DNA of 64,000 bases from Bog-793 sp963823945 (lineage in GTDB: Bacteria; Actinomycetota; Acidimicrobiia; Acidimicrobiales; Bog-793), in contig CAWGNK010000003.1 in NCBI GenBank assembly GCA_963823945.1, positions 310,001 through 374,000 on the forward strand. Reading direction: 5' to 3'. Both the position numbers and the translations under genes were made by a program. The notes beneath the pieces were generated by a model. The model was not told the origin of the DNA. It did not search any database and saw nothing but the letters and a program-made list of their open reading frames with translations. This document shows, one piece after another, positions 25,642 through 34,250 of the stretch (position 1 is its first letter; every line of letters starts with the position of its first letter).

Positions 25642-26687
25642 TCCCGACGGAGCAGGCACCGCCGGTGTTCGGCCGGGCGCGTGAGCTCGTCCTGCCGGCG
25701 ATGCGCACGGCAGTGGGCCGGCTCTCGGCCGAGGTGCGGCCGGTCGCCGAGTACCACTTCGGTTGGGCCGACGCCGACGGTTGTGCCACCGGCGGCGGTG
25801 GGGGCAAGGGTGTGCGGCCGGCGCTGGCGATCCTTTCCGCCGAGGCGGCCGGCGCCGACGCCGTCATCGGGATCCCCGGGGGCGTCTCGATCGAGCTCGT
25901 CCACAACTTCTCGCTGATCCACGACGATGTGATTGACGGCGACGCCGAGCGGCGCCACCGCCCGACCGTCTGGGCGACGTTCGGGGTCGGACGGGCGGTG
26001 ATCGTCGGCGACGCGCTCCTCGCGCTCGCCCAGCAGATCCTGCTCGACCCGGCCGGGACCCTGCAGCTCGACCGCGTCGCCGACGGTGACGCGGCGCGTC
26101 GCGCCGCCGCACGGATCGCCGATTCGACGGCCGCCATGATCGCGGGCCAGGCCCTCGACATGGCCTTCGAGACATTGCCCACCGTGGACGTCGCGGGCTG
26201 TCTCGCGATGGAGGGCGGAAAGACCGGCGCGCTGCTCGGCTGCGCCGCCGCAATCGGCGCCGAGCTCGCCGGCGCGCCGTTTGAGCACGTCGCGGCGCTG
26301 GACCGTTTCGGCTACGAGCTCGGGCTCGCCTTCCAGGCGGTGGACGACGTACTGGGGATCTGGGGGGACCCGGCCCGCACCGGCAAGCCGGCGTGGAGCG
26401 ACCTGCGCTCCCACAAGAAGACCTTCCCCGTCGCGGCGGCGCTCGCCGCGGGGGGCGGGGGCGCCGCCGAGCTCGCCGCGCTGCTCGGGACGCCCAGCCT
26501 CTCTGACGAGCAGGTGGCCCGGGCGGCCGCGCTCGTCGAGCAGGCGGGCGGGCGGGAGGCCGCGACGGCGGAGGCGAGTCGCCGGCTGGACGCGGCGCTG
26601 GCGGCGATCGACTCGCCGTTCTTCGTCCCAGCCGCGCAGGCCGAGTTGGTCGAGGTGGCGCGGTTCGTCATCGAGCGGGAGTTCTAA
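25638..26687 (+). CDS. Polyprenyl (farnesyl/geranylgeranyl-type) diphosphate synthase
   Basis: A 349-residue trans-isoprenyl diphosphate synthase. The first Asp-rich motif is SLIHDDVIDGDAERR (DDxxD), the second is AFQAVDDVLGIWGD; GGKGVRPALAI is the conserved N-terminal block. It extends DMAPP with IPP, most likely to farnesyl diphosphate, the substrate for HpnD. Chain length cannot be fixed from sequence alone. It is embedded between hpnE and shc with overlapping junctions. Confidence 0.92.
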   Translation: MIPTEQAPPVFGRARELVLPAMRTAVGRLSAEVRPVAEYHFGWADADGCATGGGGGKGVRPALAILSAEAAGADAVIGIPGGVSIELVHNFSLIHDDVIDGDAERRHRPTVWATFGVGRAVIVGDALLALAQQILLDPAGTLQLDRVADGDAARRAAARIADSTAAMIAGQALDMAFETLPTVDVAGCLAMEGGKTGALLGCAAAIGAELAGAPFEHVAALDRFGYELGLAFQAVDDVLGIWGDPARTGKPAWSDLRSHKKTFPVAAALAAGGGGAAELAALLGTPSLSDEQVARAAALVEQAGGREAATAEASRRLDAALAAIDSPFFVPAAQAELVEVARFVIEREF

Positions 26688-28681
26688 TGGCGCGCAGCGA
26701 GACGGTGGAAGAGCTGGAGCTCAGCGTGGCGCGCCACGCGCTCGAAAACGCCCGTCAGCATCTCCTGGGGATCCAGGAGCCCGAGGGCTGGTGGAAGGGC
26801 GAGCTCGAGACGAACGTGACGATGGACGCCGAGGACCTGCTGCTGCGCGAGTTCCTCGGGATCCGGCGCGAGGACGACACGGCCGAGGCCGCGGCGTGGA
26901 TCCGGTCGAAGCAGCGCCCGGACGGGACGTGGGCGACGTACCACGGCGGGCCGGGGGACCTGTCGACAACGGTCGAGGCGTACTGCGCCCTCCGGCTCGC
27001 GGGCGACCAACCGGATGAGGCCCACATGAGCCGGGCCGCGGCGTTCGTGCGTGACGCGGGTGGCGTCGAGAACTCGCGGGTCTTCACGCGGATCTGGCTG
27101 GCGTTGTTCGGCCTATGGCCCTGGGACGACCTGCCGACGATGCCACCGGAACTCATCGCGCTCCCGGCGTGGGTGCCGTGCAACATCTACGACTTCGGCT
27201 GCTGGGCGCGACAGACCGCCGTCGCCATCACGGTCGTCGGCGCCTACCGTCCCGTGCGGCCGACCGCGTTCGGCATCGAGGAGCTGCGCACCGGCCGGGC
27301 GGCCGACCGCCCGGGCCCGTCGCTCCGGGACTGGACGGGGCGCTTCGTGCTCCTCGACCGGGTCCTCCACGGCTACCAGCGGCTCGCCAACCGGCCGCCG
27401 CTGCGCAGAACGGTGCGGGAGGCGGCGCTGCGCAAGGCCGAGACCTGGATCGTCCGCCGCCAGGAGGCGGACGGCAGCTGGGGTGGCATCCAGCCGCCGT
27501 GGGTCTACTCGATCCTCGCGTTGCACCTGCGGGGCTATCCCCTCGACCACCCGGTCCTCGCCTCGGCCTTCGAGGGGCTGGAACGCTTCCTCGTACGGCA
27601 GGACGGGATGCGCCGTCTGGAGGCGTGCCAGTCACCGGTGTGGGACACCGCGCTCGCCATGGTCGCGCTTGTCGACGCGGGGCTTCCCCCCGACGACGAC
27701 GCGCTCCAGGCGGCGACCGAGTGGACGCTCGGCGAGGAGGTTCGCGTGCGCGGCGACTGGTCGGTGCGCCGGCCGGAGGTCCCCGAGGGGGGCTGGGCGT
27801 TCGAGTTCGAGAACGACAACTACCCGGACGTCGACGACACCGCCGAGGTCGTGCTGGCGCTGCGTCGTGTCGCCTACCGGGACCCCGTGGCGCTCGAAGG
27901 TGCCGTGCGGCGTGCCGTCGCCTGGACGGAGGGGATGGCGTCCAGAGACGGGGCCTGGGGAGCCTTCGACGCCGACAACGTCCGGAAGATCCTCTACGAC
28001 ATCCCCTTCTGCGACTTCGGAGCGGTCATCGACCCGCCGAGCGCGGATGTCACGGCCCACGTCGTCGAGATGCTCGCCGCGGAGCCCTCGGCGGACCCGG
28101 CGATCGTCGCGAAGGGGGTCGAGTGGCTGCTCGCCGAGCAGGAGGAGGACGGAGCCTGGTTCGGCCGCTGGGGCGTGAACTACCTCTACGGCGTCGGGGC
28201 GGCGGTACCCGCCCTCGTCTCGGCGGGCGTCGACGCCGAGGCGCCGTCGATCCGGAGGGCCGTCGAGTTCCTGGACGGGCACCAGAACGACGACGGCGGC
28301 TGGGGCGAGGACATCCGCAGCTACGACGACCCGACGTTGCGCGCCCAGGGCGCGTCGACGGCCTCGCAGACGGCCTGGGCGCTGCTCGCGTTGGTGGCGG
28401 CGGGACGGGCGCGTTCGGCATCGGCGCGGCGCGGCGTCGCCTGGCTGGCGGCGACGCAGCTCGCCGACGGGAACTGGGACGAGCCCTGGTACACGGGGAC
28501 GGGCTTCCCGGGCGATTTCTACCTCAACTACCACCTCTACCGGCTCGTCTTCCCGCTCTCGGCGCTCGGCAGGTGGTGCCGCGCGCTCGGCGAGGCCACG
28601 GCCGCCGCGGGCGCGCGCACCGAGGCGGCACACCAGGCACACGCCGCCCGCAACTCGCCGCACGCCAAGGCGGGGCGCTGA
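26687..28681 (+). CDS. shc: Squalene-hopene cyclase
   Basis: A 664-residue triterpene cyclase. The catalytic acid motif DVDDTAE is at about residues 381-387, in YPDVDDTAEVVLALRR. Several QW repeats are visible, such as QEADGSWGGIQPPW, EEDGAWFGRWGVNYLYG and QNDDGGWGEDI. It folds squalene into hopene/diplopterol in the membrane. Length is normal (about 630-720). The ATG shares one base with the upstream TAA. This is the committed hopanoid step. Confidence 0.96.
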   Translation: MARSETVEELELSVARHALENARQHLLGIQEPEGWWKGELETNVTMDAEDLLLREFLGIRREDDTAEAAAWIRSKQRPDGTWATYHGGPGDLSTTVEAYCALRLAGDQPDEAHMSRAAAFVRDAGGVENSRVFTRIWLALFGLWPWDDLPTMPPELIALPAWVPCNIYDFGCWARQTAVAITVVGAYRPVRPTAFGIEELRTGRAADRPGPSLRDWTGRFVLLDRVLHGYQRLANRPPLRRTVREAALRKAETWIVRRQEADGSWGGIQPPWVYSILALHLRGYPLDHPVLASAFEGLERFLVRQDGMRRLEACQSPVWDTALAMVALVDAGLPPDDDALQAATEWTLGEEVRVRGDWSVRRPEVPEGGWAFEFENDNYPDVDDTAEVVLALRRVAYRDPVALEGAVRRAVAWTEGMASRDGAWGAFDADNVRKILYDIPFCDFGAVIDPPSADVTAHVVEMLAAEPSADPAIVAKGVEWLLAEQEEDGAWFGRWGVNYLYGVGAAVPALVSAGVDAEAPSIRRAVEFLDGHQNDDGGWGEDIRSYDDPTLRAQGASTASQTAWALLALVAAGRARSASARRGVAWLAATQLADGNWDEPWYTGTGFPGDFYLNYHLYRLVFPLSALGRWCRALGEATAAAGARTEAAHQAHAARNSPHAKAGR

Positions 28682-28786
28682 CAAGGCCGCGCCCGACCGC
28701 GCCGGGCGGCGCGGCAAACGGGTCCCGACGACACTGAACCGCCAATCCCCAATCGACCAACCAAACGAACAGGCCGGTGAAACCAG

Positions 28787-29794
28787 ATGCCCATTCCGAT
28801 CCGACAGAACCTGCGCATGGCGCGCTACCTCGTGCGGCAGCGGCTCGCGAGACGCGAGAAGTACCCGCTGATCGTCGAGCTCGAGCCGTTGTTCGCTTGC
28901 AACCTGGCGTGTCCGGGGTGCGGCAAGATCCAGTACCCGACCGAGATCCTCCGCCAGCGTGTCTCCCCCGAGGCGGCGTTCGCCGCGATCGAGGAGTGCG
29001 GCGCGCCGATGGTTTCGATCGCCGGCGGCGAGCCGCTGCTGCATCCCCAGATCGTGGAGATGGTCGAGGGCCTCATCAAGCGCAAGGTTTTCGTCTACCT
29101 GTGCACGAACGCGATCCTGCTGCAACGCCGTATCGACCGCTTCAAGCCTTCGCCGTACTTCTCGTGGGTCGTCCACCTCGACGGTCTGCGCGAGCGCCAC
29201 GACAAAGGCGTCGACCGTGAAGGGGTCTTCGACACGGCGGTCGAGGCGATCCGGCTGGCGCAGTCGAAGGGCTTCCGCGTCACGACGAACTCGACGTTCT
29301 TCACGAACGACTCCGCCAAGACGATCCGCGAGGTGCTCGACTTCCTGAACAACGAGCTGAAGGTCGACGCGATGATGATCTCGCCCGCTTATGCCTACGA
29401 GAAGGCGCCCGACCAGGAACACTTTCTCCCGGTCGAGCAGGCACAGCAGGTCTTCCACGAGGCGTTCGGCGACGGGCGGCGGAAGAAGTGGCGGCTCAAC
29501 CACACGCCGCTCTTCCTCGACTTCCTCGAGGGCAAGGTCGACTATCAGTGCACGCCGTGGGGAATACCGAGCTACTCGGTCTTCGGCTGGCAGCGGCCGT
29601 GCTACCTGATGAGCGACGGCTACGTGTCGACGTACAAGGAGCTCATCGAGACGACCGACTGGGACAAGTACGGACGGGGACGCGACCCGCGCTGCGACAA
29701 CTGCATGGCGCACTGCGGCTACGAGCCCTCCGCCGTGACGGCGATGACGAAGTCGTTCCGCCAGGTGCTGCGCGCCGCGGTCGGGACGCACTAG
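28787..29794 (+). CDS. hpnH: Radical SAM adenosylhopane synthase HpnH
   Basis: A 335-residue radical SAM enzyme with the CxxxCxxC iron-sulfur motif at C38, C42 and C45 (FACNLACPGC) and SIAGGEPLLHPQI, the SAM-binding GGE motif. The C-terminal cysteines are in PRCDNCMAHCGYEPSAV. HpnH adds a 5'-deoxyadenosyl radical to diploptene to make adenosylhopane, the first step to C35 hopanoids. It lies 105 bp after shc. No hpnG follows, so either the pathway stops here or hpnG is elsewhere. Confidence 0.95.
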   Translation: MPIPIRQNLRMARYLVRQRLARREKYPLIVELEPLFACNLACPGCGKIQYPTEILRQRVSPEAAFAAIEECGAPMVSIAGGEPLLHPQIVEMVEGLIKRKVFVYLCTNAILLQRRIDRFKPSPYFSWVVHLDGLRERHDKGVDREGVFDTAVEAIRLAQSKGFRVTTNSTFFTNDSAKTIREVLDFLNNELKVDAMMISPAYAYEKAPDQEHFLPVEQAQQVFHEAFGDGRRKKWRLNHTPLFLDFLEGKVDYQCTPWGIPSYSVFGWQRPCYLMSDGYVSTYKELIETTDWDKYGRGRDPRCDNCMAHCGYEPSAVTAMTKSFRQVLRAAVGTH

Positions 29795-29846
29795 AGCCCA
29801 CGACGGGAGTCGAGTCCGCCCCGCGGGTGCGTAGGCTCTAGCCCGC

Positions 29847-29920
29847 GGGGCTGTAGCTCAGCTGGTTAGAGCAACTGGTTTGCAACCAGTAGGTCACGGG
29901 TTCGAATCCCGTCAGCTCCA
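29847..29920 (+). tRNA. tRNA-Ala (TGC)
   Basis: Complete cloverleaf: acceptor GGGGCTG with CAGCTCC keeps the G3-U70 wobble pair, the alanine identity element. Anticodon loop TTTGCAA has TGC at 29881-29883; T-arm ACGGGTTCGAATCCCGT. Discriminator A at 29920. It stands outside any rRNA operon. Confidence 0.97.
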
Positions 29921-30107
29921 CCGCCAGTCCGCGCCGCGGGGAGCCAGGACGGAGGCACGTGGCGGCAGCGTCACGACGGTGCGGAAGGTCGCTCCCGTCG
30001 TGAAAGCTCTGCCGGCCCCGTGGGGGTGGCCCGGGCGGCGCACCGGACGTGGTCGAATGGTGCGCCGAACCGGTATCTGCGGCCGACGGGCCCGGGAGGA
30101 GAACAGC

Positions 30108-30533
30108 GTGCGCTGGGATGGTCCCGACGGTTACTGGGCATGTGACGACCCGGATCGCATCGACGTCGCGTTCGTCGCCGCGTGGCTGAGTGAGAACGCC
30201 TTCTGGGCCCGGGGGAGACCCGCCGAGGTCGTCGCCCGATCGGTCGAGAACTCGGTCGTGATCGGGTTGTTCGACGCCGACGGGGCACAGGTCGGGTTCG
30301 CGAGGCTCGTCACCGACCAGGCGACGTTCGGCTGGCTCTGCGACGTTTTCGTCGACGCGGAACACGAGGGCCGTGGTCTTGGCAGCTTCCTCGTCGAGAG
30401 CACGCTCGCCCACCCGTTCCTCCGGGGCGTCCGTGTTGCCCTGTGCGCCGAGCCCGGTCGGTCGCTGTACCGGCGGCATGGCTTCGTGCCGCTCACGGCG
30501 CCGGAGAGGTGGATGCAGCGCGATCCGCGGTGA
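30108..30533 (+). CDS. GNAT-family N-acetyltransferase
   Basis: The 141-residue protein matches the small GNAT family: VIGLFDADGAQVGFARLVTD (strands 2-3), CDVFVDAEHEGRGLGSFLVE with the acetyl-CoA-binding Q/R-x-x-G-x-G/A motif as RGLG, and SLYRRHGFVPL near the end. Start is GTG at 30108, 7 bp after GGAGGA; longer readings run into tRNA-Ala. Substrate unknown. Confidence 0.87.
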   Translation: MRWDGPDGYWACDDPDRIDVAFVAAWLSENAFWARGRPAEVVARSVENSVVIGLFDADGAQVGFARLVTDQATFGWLCDVFVDAEHEGRGLGSFLVESTLAHPFLRGVRVALCAEPGRSLYRRHGFVPLTAPERWMQRDPR

Positions 30534-30669
30534 TGAGCGTGGTGGGGCGGGACGCGACTCAACGTGCCCTCGGCGCGTCACACGTCGTGAGCCGTCAGTC
30601 GCGTGCGACCACGGCCGGACAGCCTCGCCGACCGGCGGGGCTGTGAGACGTGCGAGTCGGTAGACGGGG

Positions 30670-30711
30670 GTGCCGTCCCGGGGAGCCGGATCCAGCTTCC
30701 CGGGACGGCAC
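30670..30711. terminator. Strong 17-bp hairpin between convergent genes
   Basis: GTGCCGTCCCGGGGAGC (30670-30686) pairs with 30695-30711 over 17 bp with one G-T wobble and an 8-nt loop. It lies between the GNAT gene and the leftward membrane protein gene, where a bidirectional terminator would work. No T tract follows, as is common in GC-rich actinobacteria. Confidence 0.6.
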
Positions 30712-30725
30712 TCAGCCGTGATCGG

Positions 30726-31229
30726 CTAGGCGGCCCTCTGGGCCGTAGCCGACCGACCGACGACGAAGGCGCCCAGGAAGATGAGCAGGCAGCCGACACC
30801 GCCGTAGTAGCCGACGAAGTACTGGAGGACGGTCGCCGGTGGGGCGTTGACGATGACGCCTGAGTTATAGAGAAGCGGCCACGCAATCGCGCCGATGACG
30901 AACCAACCGCCAGCGAGCACCGCGATGAAACCGGCGATCCCCGTCAAGGCGGTATGGAACACCCTCGTTCCCGCGCCGGTCATGACGAGCAGTCCTGCCA
31001 GCAACGCCGCCGCACCGGGAGCAAGCGACAGAAGCGCGTGTCCAAGATCCCAGTACCAGGATCCAGCGCCGTCGGCACTGAAGCCGAATGTCGGGCCGAT
31101 GAACGGGACGATCCCCCCCCATGCGCCGAGCACCACGAGGAGCAGGCCGGCGATCCCCAGGCTGAACCGCGGCACTGTGGGCCGCGCGCTGTGTTCTCCG
31201 TGCTGCACTTCTGGCGTCTCCATTTCCAT
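30726..31229 (-). CDS. Small four-TM membrane protein
   Basis: A 167-residue hydrophobic protein with about four TM segments: IAGLLLVVLGAWGGIVPFIG, ALLSLAPGAAALLAGLLVM, GIAGFIAVLAGGWFVIGAI and FVGYYGGVGCLLIFLGAFVV. The ATG at 31227-31229 follows AAAGGA; an upstream ATG would add a non-conserved 46-residue Arg-rich stretch. I do not recognise a specific family beyond actinobacterial conserved membrane proteins. Confidence 0.7.
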   Translation of the reverse strand: MEMETPEVQHGEHSARPTVPRFSLGIAGLLLVVLGAWGGIVPFIGPTFGFSADGAGSWYWDLGHALLSLAPGAAALLAGLLVMTGAGTRVFHTALTGIAGFIAVLAGGWFVIGAIAWPLLYNSGVIVNAPPATVLQYFVGYYGGVGCLLIFLGAFVVGRSATAQRAA

Positions 31230-31464
31230 GTCCGCCCGTCCTTTCGTGCGATCAGGGCACCTGAGCACCGGCCACCACGATAAGTGTTTCCTGCTCTGCG
31301 GGCCGAGGTCCACTCCCACGGCTCGCGGCTCGCGGGGAACCGGCGGCTTCTCCCGAGCCGGCCGCACCTAGAGTTGGCCCCAGTCGATGGCGATCGGTGC
31401 CGCCCGACGCCGTGCCGCGGGTGCCCGGGGTTGGACGGAGGGAGGTGCCGGCGGGAGGAGTGAC

Positions 31465-32481
31465 ATGGGCTTCGTGACCCCGGCCCAGCAATACGACGTG
31501 ATCAGCGTGGGCGACGTCGCGACAGACCTGTTCATCCGGCTGCCCGACGGCCAGGTGGAGCGGCGCGCCGACGAGCGGGGAACCTGGCTCGTGTTCCCGC
31601 TGGGCGCGAAGGTGCCTTACGAACGAGCCACGACCGTCGAGGCCGGGGGGAGCGCCGCCAACGCCGCCGTCGCGATGTCGCGCCTCGGGCTCCGGGTCGC
31701 GCTGGCCAGTTTCCTCGCCCACGACGAGCTCGGGCGCGATCTCCTCGGGGCGTTGCACACGGAGCGGGTCGACACGCGTCTCGTTCGCATCGACTCCCCG
31801 GCACACACGAACCGCAACTTCGTGCTGTCCTTCCACGGGGAACGGACCATCCTCGTCTGGCACGAGGAGTTCGACTACCACTGGCCGCACCTCCGGCCGA
31901 GTGAGGTCCCGAGCTGGCTGCACCTCACCTCGCTCGGCGCGCATGCGCTCGGCTACCAGGACCAGATCGCCGACTGGCTCGACGAGAACCCGTCGGTCCG
32001 GATGGCCTTCCAGCCGGGCACGTTCCAGATCGAGGCGGGGGTCGACCGCCTGGCGCGCCTGTACAGAAGGGCGGAGGTCCTCGTGTGCGACCGTGCCCAG
32101 GCGGGCGCGATGGTCGGCGTCTCCCCCGCAGACCCAGCCGAATTGCTGGAACCCCTGCTGAAGCTCGGCCCGCGGCAGGTCGTTGTTCTCGACGAGGCCG
32201 GTGGTGCCGTCGCGAGCGACGGGAGCACGCGGTACTCGGTGCCGCCGTTCCCCGACACCTCCGCGCCCCTCGACCGGACCGGCGCGGAGGACGCCTTCGC
32301 GGCGACGTTCGTCGCGGCCCTCGTCCGGGGCGTGGACTTCGCCGAGGCGCTGCGCTGGTCGCCACCGAACTTCATGAGCGTCGTGCACGAGCTCGGTTCG
32401 CAGGCGGGCCTGCTGCACAACGAGGAGCTGCTCGACCTCCTCAAGGAGAGCGGCGACGGCTTCCAGGTGCGCCAGCTCTGA
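31465..32481 (+). CDS. PfkB-family sugar kinase
   Basis: A 338-residue ribokinase-fold protein. YDVISVGDVATDLFIRL is the N-terminal strand, VEAGGSAANAAVAMSRLGLR is PfkB signature 1, and PLDRTGAEDAFAATFVAALV is the C-terminal signature 2 with the catalytic Asp. The usual anion-hole sequence GAGD reads GAED here, putting Glu where Gly is normally invariant, which may alter activity or substrate. The ATG at 31465 follows GGGAGGAG. The phosphorylated sugar or nucleoside cannot be told. Confidence 0.88.
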   Translation: MGFVTPAQQYDVISVGDVATDLFIRLPDGQVERRADERGTWLVFPLGAKVPYERATTVEAGGSAANAAVAMSRLGLRVALASFLAHDELGRDLLGALHTERVDTRLVRIDSPAHTNRNFVLSFHGERTILVWHEEFDYHWPHLRPSEVPSWLHLTSLGAHALGYQDQIADWLDENPSVRMAFQPGTFQIEAGVDRLARLYRRAEVLVCDRAQAGAMVGVSPADPAELLEPLLKLGPRQVVVLDEAGGAVASDGSTRYSVPPFPDTSAPLDRTGAEDAFAATFVAALVRGVDFAEALRWSPPNFMSVVHELGSQAGLLHNEELLDLLKESGDGFQVRQL

Positions 32482-32586
32482 CGTGAGGATCCCGCGGCGG
32501 GACCGTCATGTCGGCTCTTGTGCCGCCGAAGCCCGCGGCCTCGCGAACCACGGGGCGCGTCTTGGCCGGCAGGCAGGGAGGGTGGT

Positions 32587-33057
32587 CTAGGTGGCCGTCC
32601 GGGCGCAGGACAGACAGCGCCCGACGAGCTCGAGGCGGTGGTCGGCGACGTCGAACCCGTTCTCCGCCGCGATCGCCCGCGCCGTCTCCGCGAGGGCCAT
32701 TTCGAGTCGGGCCGAGCTCGTCGCATCGATGACAAGGCCGCAGGAGCTGCACACGGCGTGATGGTGGTGGTGCCCGCTCACCTCCTCGGCGAGCTCGAAG
32801 CGGGCGAACTCGTCGGTCCCGTTGACGCGCCGGACGACTCCCGCGTCGCCAAGGACGGCGAGGTTGCGGTAGGCGGTGCTGATCGGCAGCCCCCCGACGA
32901 CCTCGATGAGCTCACCGATCGTCGCCGGCCGGCCGATTGACGCCAACGCCTCGACCATGGTCCGGCGTTGCCGCGTGTAGCGCTGCTCGTTGCGGGCGAG
33001 ACGTAGCCCGACGTCACGGTGGGTCCGTTCGTCGGCGAATGAGCGGGGCTCGGTCAC
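32587..33057 (-). CDS. Fur-family regulator, probable Zur
   Basis: A 156-residue Fur protein with RYTRQRRTMVEALASIGRPA and ISTAYRNLAVLGDAGVV as the winged helix, GHHHHHAVCSSCG for the regulatory metal site and CLSC for the structural zinc. It starts at GTG 33055-33057. It is divergent from znuACB, whose promoter region has a Zur-box-like palindrome, so zinc uptake control is the best reading. Mur or Nur cannot be fully excluded by sequence. Confidence 0.88.
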   Translation of the reverse strand: MTEPRSFADERTHRDVGLRLARNEQRYTRQRRTMVEALASIGRPATIGELIEVVGGLPISTAYRNLAVLGDAGVVRRVNGTDEFARFELAEEVSGHHHHHAVCSSCGLVIDATSSARLEMALAETARAIAAENGFDVADHRLELVGRCLSCARTAT

Positions 33058-33229
33058 GGCCCAATCGTACCGATGCCGCCCGGGTTCGCCCTGCGGATCG
33101 GGGTGGGGTTCTGGGAACCATTCCTCCGGGCCAATTCCGTGGCGGTCCGGATCCGCGACGCGAGCCGAGGTGGGCGGGACATGCAGCTGATGGAGCTGCT
33201 CCTGCCGGTGGCCGGCGTGTCCTTTGACA

Positions 33230-33244
33230 TGAGAATGGTTCTCA
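33230..33244. promoter_or_regulatory. Zur-box-like operator upstream of znuA
   Basis: TGAGAATGGTTCTCA has perfect 6-bp inverted arms around a 3-bp centre. It lies 50 bp upstream of the znuA start and in the divergent zur-znu spacer. Zur and Fur boxes in actinobacteria are similar AT-containing palindromes, so zinc-dependent repression is inferred. Confidence 0.65.
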
Positions 33245-33293
33245 AACTAGCCTGACGCGGACTTGCTGTCGAGGCTGTGAACGGAGGCGACCG

Positions 33294-34250
33294 ATGATTC
33301 GTGGCAGGCACCGGCCCGTGCTTGTCGCGGCGGTGCTGCTGGGGGCCATGGTCATGCCGCTCGCGCCGGGTGTGTCGGCGTCGCTCCGACCGGCACGCCA
33401 CCCCCGTGTGATCAACGTCGTCGCGGCCGAGGACACCTGGGGCAGCCTCGCCTCGCAGCTCGGCGGCCGGCTCGTGGTCGTGACGAGTGTCATCACCAAC
33501 CCCAACGCGGATCCCCACGAGTACGAGGCGAGCACCGCCGTGGCGCGGTCCATCGGCGGGGCGAACTTCGTGATCGTGAACGGTGCGGGCTACGACGACT
33601 GGGCGCAGAAGATCCTCGCCGCGAATCCCGCGCCGCACCGCTTTGTCCTCGACATCGCGAAGTTCCTGGGCAAGAAGCCCGGGGACAACCCGCACTTCTG
33701 GTACGACCCGAGATACGTCTTCGCCGTGATCGACGAGATCAGCGCCGACTACATCGCGGTCGATCCGGCGGGCGCTTCCTACTTCCGCCAGTGCCTCGCC
33801 AAGGTGGAGGCTTCACTCGTCCCGTACCGGAAGGCTCTCGCCTCGCTCGCGAGGCGCGACGCCGGCGTCAAGGTCGCGTCGACCGAGAGCATCTTCCAGT
33901 ACCTGGCCGAATACCTCGGTCTCGACCTCGTCACCCCGTACCCGTTCATGCAGGCGGTGGCCGACGGCTACGACCCCCCCGTGGGCGCGGTGGCGACCTT
34001 CGAGCACCAGATCAGCGTGCGCGGTTTCCGTGTGCTCGTCTACAACGACCAGACCATCACCGCGCTCACGACGACGATCCGTGACCAGGTGGAGGCGAAG
34101 CACATCCCGGTCGTCGGGATCTCCGAGACGCTGCAACCGTCTGACGCGACGTTCCAGTCCTGGATGCTCGGGGAGCTCGATCGCGTCGGGGCTGCTCTTG
34201 GCGAGAGGCATCCCGTGAAGTCCGCCGACGGGCGGTCGCCGAGCTCGTGA
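33294..34250 (+). CDS. znuA: Zinc/manganese ABC transporter substrate-binding protein
   Basis: A 318-residue cluster A-I binding protein. Residues 1-30 are a signal sequence (VLVAAVLLGAMVMPLAPGVS). The four metal ligands are visible: H75 (DPHEYE), H134 (NPHFWY), E198 (STESIF) and D252 (YNDQT). Glu at the third position is used in Mn- and some Zn-binding members. No long His-rich loop is present, so metal choice rests on the zur linkage. GTG of znuC overlaps its stop (GTGA). Confidence 0.92.
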   Translation: MIRGRHRPVLVAAVLLGAMVMPLAPGVSASLRPARHPRVINVVAAEDTWGSLASQLGGRLVVVTSVITNPNADPHEYEASTAVARSIGGANFVIVNGAGYDDWAQKILAANPAPHRFVLDIAKFLGKKPGDNPHFWYDPRYVFAVIDEISADYIAVDPAGASYFRQCLAKVEASLVPYRKALASLARRDAGVKVASTESIFQYLAEYLGLDLVTPYPFMQAVADGYDPPVGAVATFEHQISVRGFRVLVYNDQTITALTTTIRDQVEAKHIPVVGISETLQPSDATFQSWMLGELDRVGAALGERHPVKSADGRSPSS

